Shown here piece by piece: positions 62,430 through 64,000 of a stretch of 64,000 bases of DNA; the first letter of the stretch is position 1, and each line of letters opens with the position of its first letter. A program made the translations under genes and the position numbers. The notes under the pieces are model-generated. The model ran no database searches. It saw only the letters and a program-made list of their open reading frames with translations, and had not been told where the DNA came from. Origin of the DNA: Mangifera indica. Its lineage: Eukaryota; Streptophyta; Magnoliopsida; Sapindales; Anacardiaceae. The stretch lies in the NCBI RefSeq assembly GCF_011075055.1, contig NC_058146.1, positions 6,262,001-6,326,000 of the forward strand. The letters are read 5' to 3'.

Positions 62430-63730
62430 TCATGAGAATTATATGAGCACATATAATGGCCAATCTAAAACCTTTATAGCCTCAATATTATCATAACCTA
62501 GTGCAACAGATGAGTGCATGTGATCCTTAGACTTGAGACTACTAAAACATCTTATATATCAATTAACCTAGTTTGACACTAGTATAATGTAGTCTTTTTC
62601 GAAGAGCTATTAGAACTACAATGATTGGCTAGTCGAAAAGTATAGTAAGGCTATAGTGGATAAACAAATGATCATTACTCTCGAGTATGAGGGCAAATAT
62701 CTCAATCCACCATTTGGTTATGAAAATGAACTAAAATTTATGGTCATAAAAGGAACGGGTTGGTGCTTGATCTAATGTTAATGTGATCGTTGCTTAATCA
62801 ACCAAACATTTATGTCAAGGACAAATTGAAGTAGACACTATTAATGTGCTTGAGCCTGGATAAAATATTGGTTGATTAAAAGATTTGAATGCATGAAAAG
62901 CATACCATTGAAAGGCTATATCAATTAACGACGATGCTTGGTTAGGTGGTCATGTTGTCTTACTAGAAATCACTCATGATTTGTGTGATGATTAATTGTG
63001 AATTAATCATTAATATTATTCACTGTCAATATATAAAAGAAACTATAGGTCATACACGTAAGGGGTTATTTGCTACAACTTAAATCGTTCGGTTGTTAAA
63101 TGCAAAGAATGAATCACCTTGGTTGGTGGATTTTGATTTCTAAAATTGTGCTTGAAAATATTTAAGAATAAATATTGAAAACATAATTATGGTATAATTA
63201 ATTATATCGAGCCCAATTGATATAATTAAAGGGTTTAGGTCAATCATGTAAATAACCATAAGATTCAGGATAGAGTATATAAAAAAAGTATTATGATTAT
63301 GTCATAAATTTATGTTATTTTTTATAACCCAATAGAAGAGAGAGCCATTAGATACATATCTTTCTCTCCATGTTGCCTCTCTCTCTCTCTCCTTGGAAAT
63401 AATTTTCTTCAAAATTTTTCACCAATCAAGAGATATACTCATACCATTTTCACATGCTAGCACTTGTGTGTCTCATTGTCATTGTAGAGCCCTTGTGTGG
63501 ATGAGTAGAACCATGTAAAGCTTATAAAAGAAGCATTTTCAATCTAAGACAAATTTGGGGTGAATTCAAAGAGAAGAAACCTCAAAACACAAGCACGAAG
63601 GTTTCTGACCTTCTCTTTTTACATATATAATTAACTTTTTACCTTAGGATCAGATTTTTCGTGTTTTTATATTTAATTTTGCTATAAATTTATTGAAATT
63701 TTGTTTTATAAGGCATGTGAAAACTCTACA
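62430..63730 (+). repeat. Probable 5' LTR of a retroelement that continues beyond the window
   Basis: The right end TCTACA at 63725-63730 is followed by TGATATCAAGGTCGG, which resembles the methionine-tRNA primer-binding site TGGTATCAGAGCC. The block 62430-62670 shares ordered words with 21700-22160, suggesting one family. An LTR promoter/leader look (CT-rich 63375-63395, TATATAAAAAA at 63276-63286) fits. The left LTR boundary was not found, so start is a minimum guess. Confidence 0.45.
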
Positions 63731-63778
63731 ATGATATCAAGGTCGGCTTGCTGAATTATATAATTTTTTAATTAGTTT

Positions 63779-64000
63779 TTAATAATACCTTTTGAGTTCT
63801 CAATATTAATTTATTATTAATTTTTAGGATTCTTTATAATATTAATAATAAATAATTACTACATTTGGTTCCTATATTAATTTATTTTAATCTTTTAGTT
63901 TTTCTATAATATTAATAATAAGTAATTAATGCATTTGAGTTTCTCACATTGATAATATTAATAATAAATAAGTGATACCTTTGAGTTTTTCATATTAATT
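63779..64000. repeat. AT-rich tandem-like array with TAATATTAATAATAAATAA core
   Basis: The core TAATATTAATAATAA(A/G)TAA occurs three times (about 63837, 63911, 63957), each followed by a stretch ending TTTGGTTC or TTTGAGTTT. It runs off the window edge. Confidence 0.7.

Overview
This is an AT-rich plant nuclear window, almost certainly from a eudicot. Genes are split by canonical GT-AG introns, spacers are long and full of microsatellites and retroelement debris, and every recognisable protein matches a conserved plant family. I cannot name the species. A run of 500 N (22567-23066) shows this is a draft scaffold.

Layout. (1) 264-1421, plus: the last three exons of a chloroplast 2-Cys peroxiredoxin (BAS1 type). 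(2) 4220-6674, minus, tail-to-tail with it: a complete seven-exon cytokinin-activating LOG enzyme, closest to LOG7 (218 aa). (3) 6.7-19.2 kb: a gene-poor stretch with small palindromic elements, a 254-bp tandem repeat, a GC-richer block, a G-box palindrome, a fossil copia tail and dinucleotide arrays. (4) 19270-20645, plus: an intronless nepenthesin-type aspartic protease whose frame is broken three times. (5) 24035-43399, plus: TT9/GFS9, the plant CLEC16A homologue with an FPL domain, assembled here as 20 exons whose phases all agree (808 aa). Its last intron is about 9.65 kb and holds a Ty1/copia element on the minus strand (34607-41956), itself interrupted by a truncated copia element on the plus strand. 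(6) 43.4-49.3 kb: repeats, including a fold-back element and a copia gag/LTR relic. (7) 49750-52711, plus: SMXL3, a Clp-N/EAR-motif repressor-like protein in three exons, with one frame break at a G run. (8) 52.7-64 kb: no recognisable gene, but a non-autonomous LTR element (54640-56899), a fold-back (57204-57823), a Mutator-like non-autonomous element with a perfect 9-bp target duplication (58385-59047), and what looks like the 5' LTR of a retroelement running off the right edge.

The genes do not form a pathway. They are unrelated neighbours in a eukaryotic chromosome: redox defence, cytokinin activation, proteolysis, Golgi/vacuolar trafficking and phloem development. I found no new multi-gene system. 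The points most worth checking are the TT9 terminal intron with nested opposed retroelements, the four frame breaks in two otherwise intact genes (all at short repeats or homopolymers, so sequence error is a serious alternative to pseudogenisation), the Mutator-like element, and the dispersed palindromic element family.
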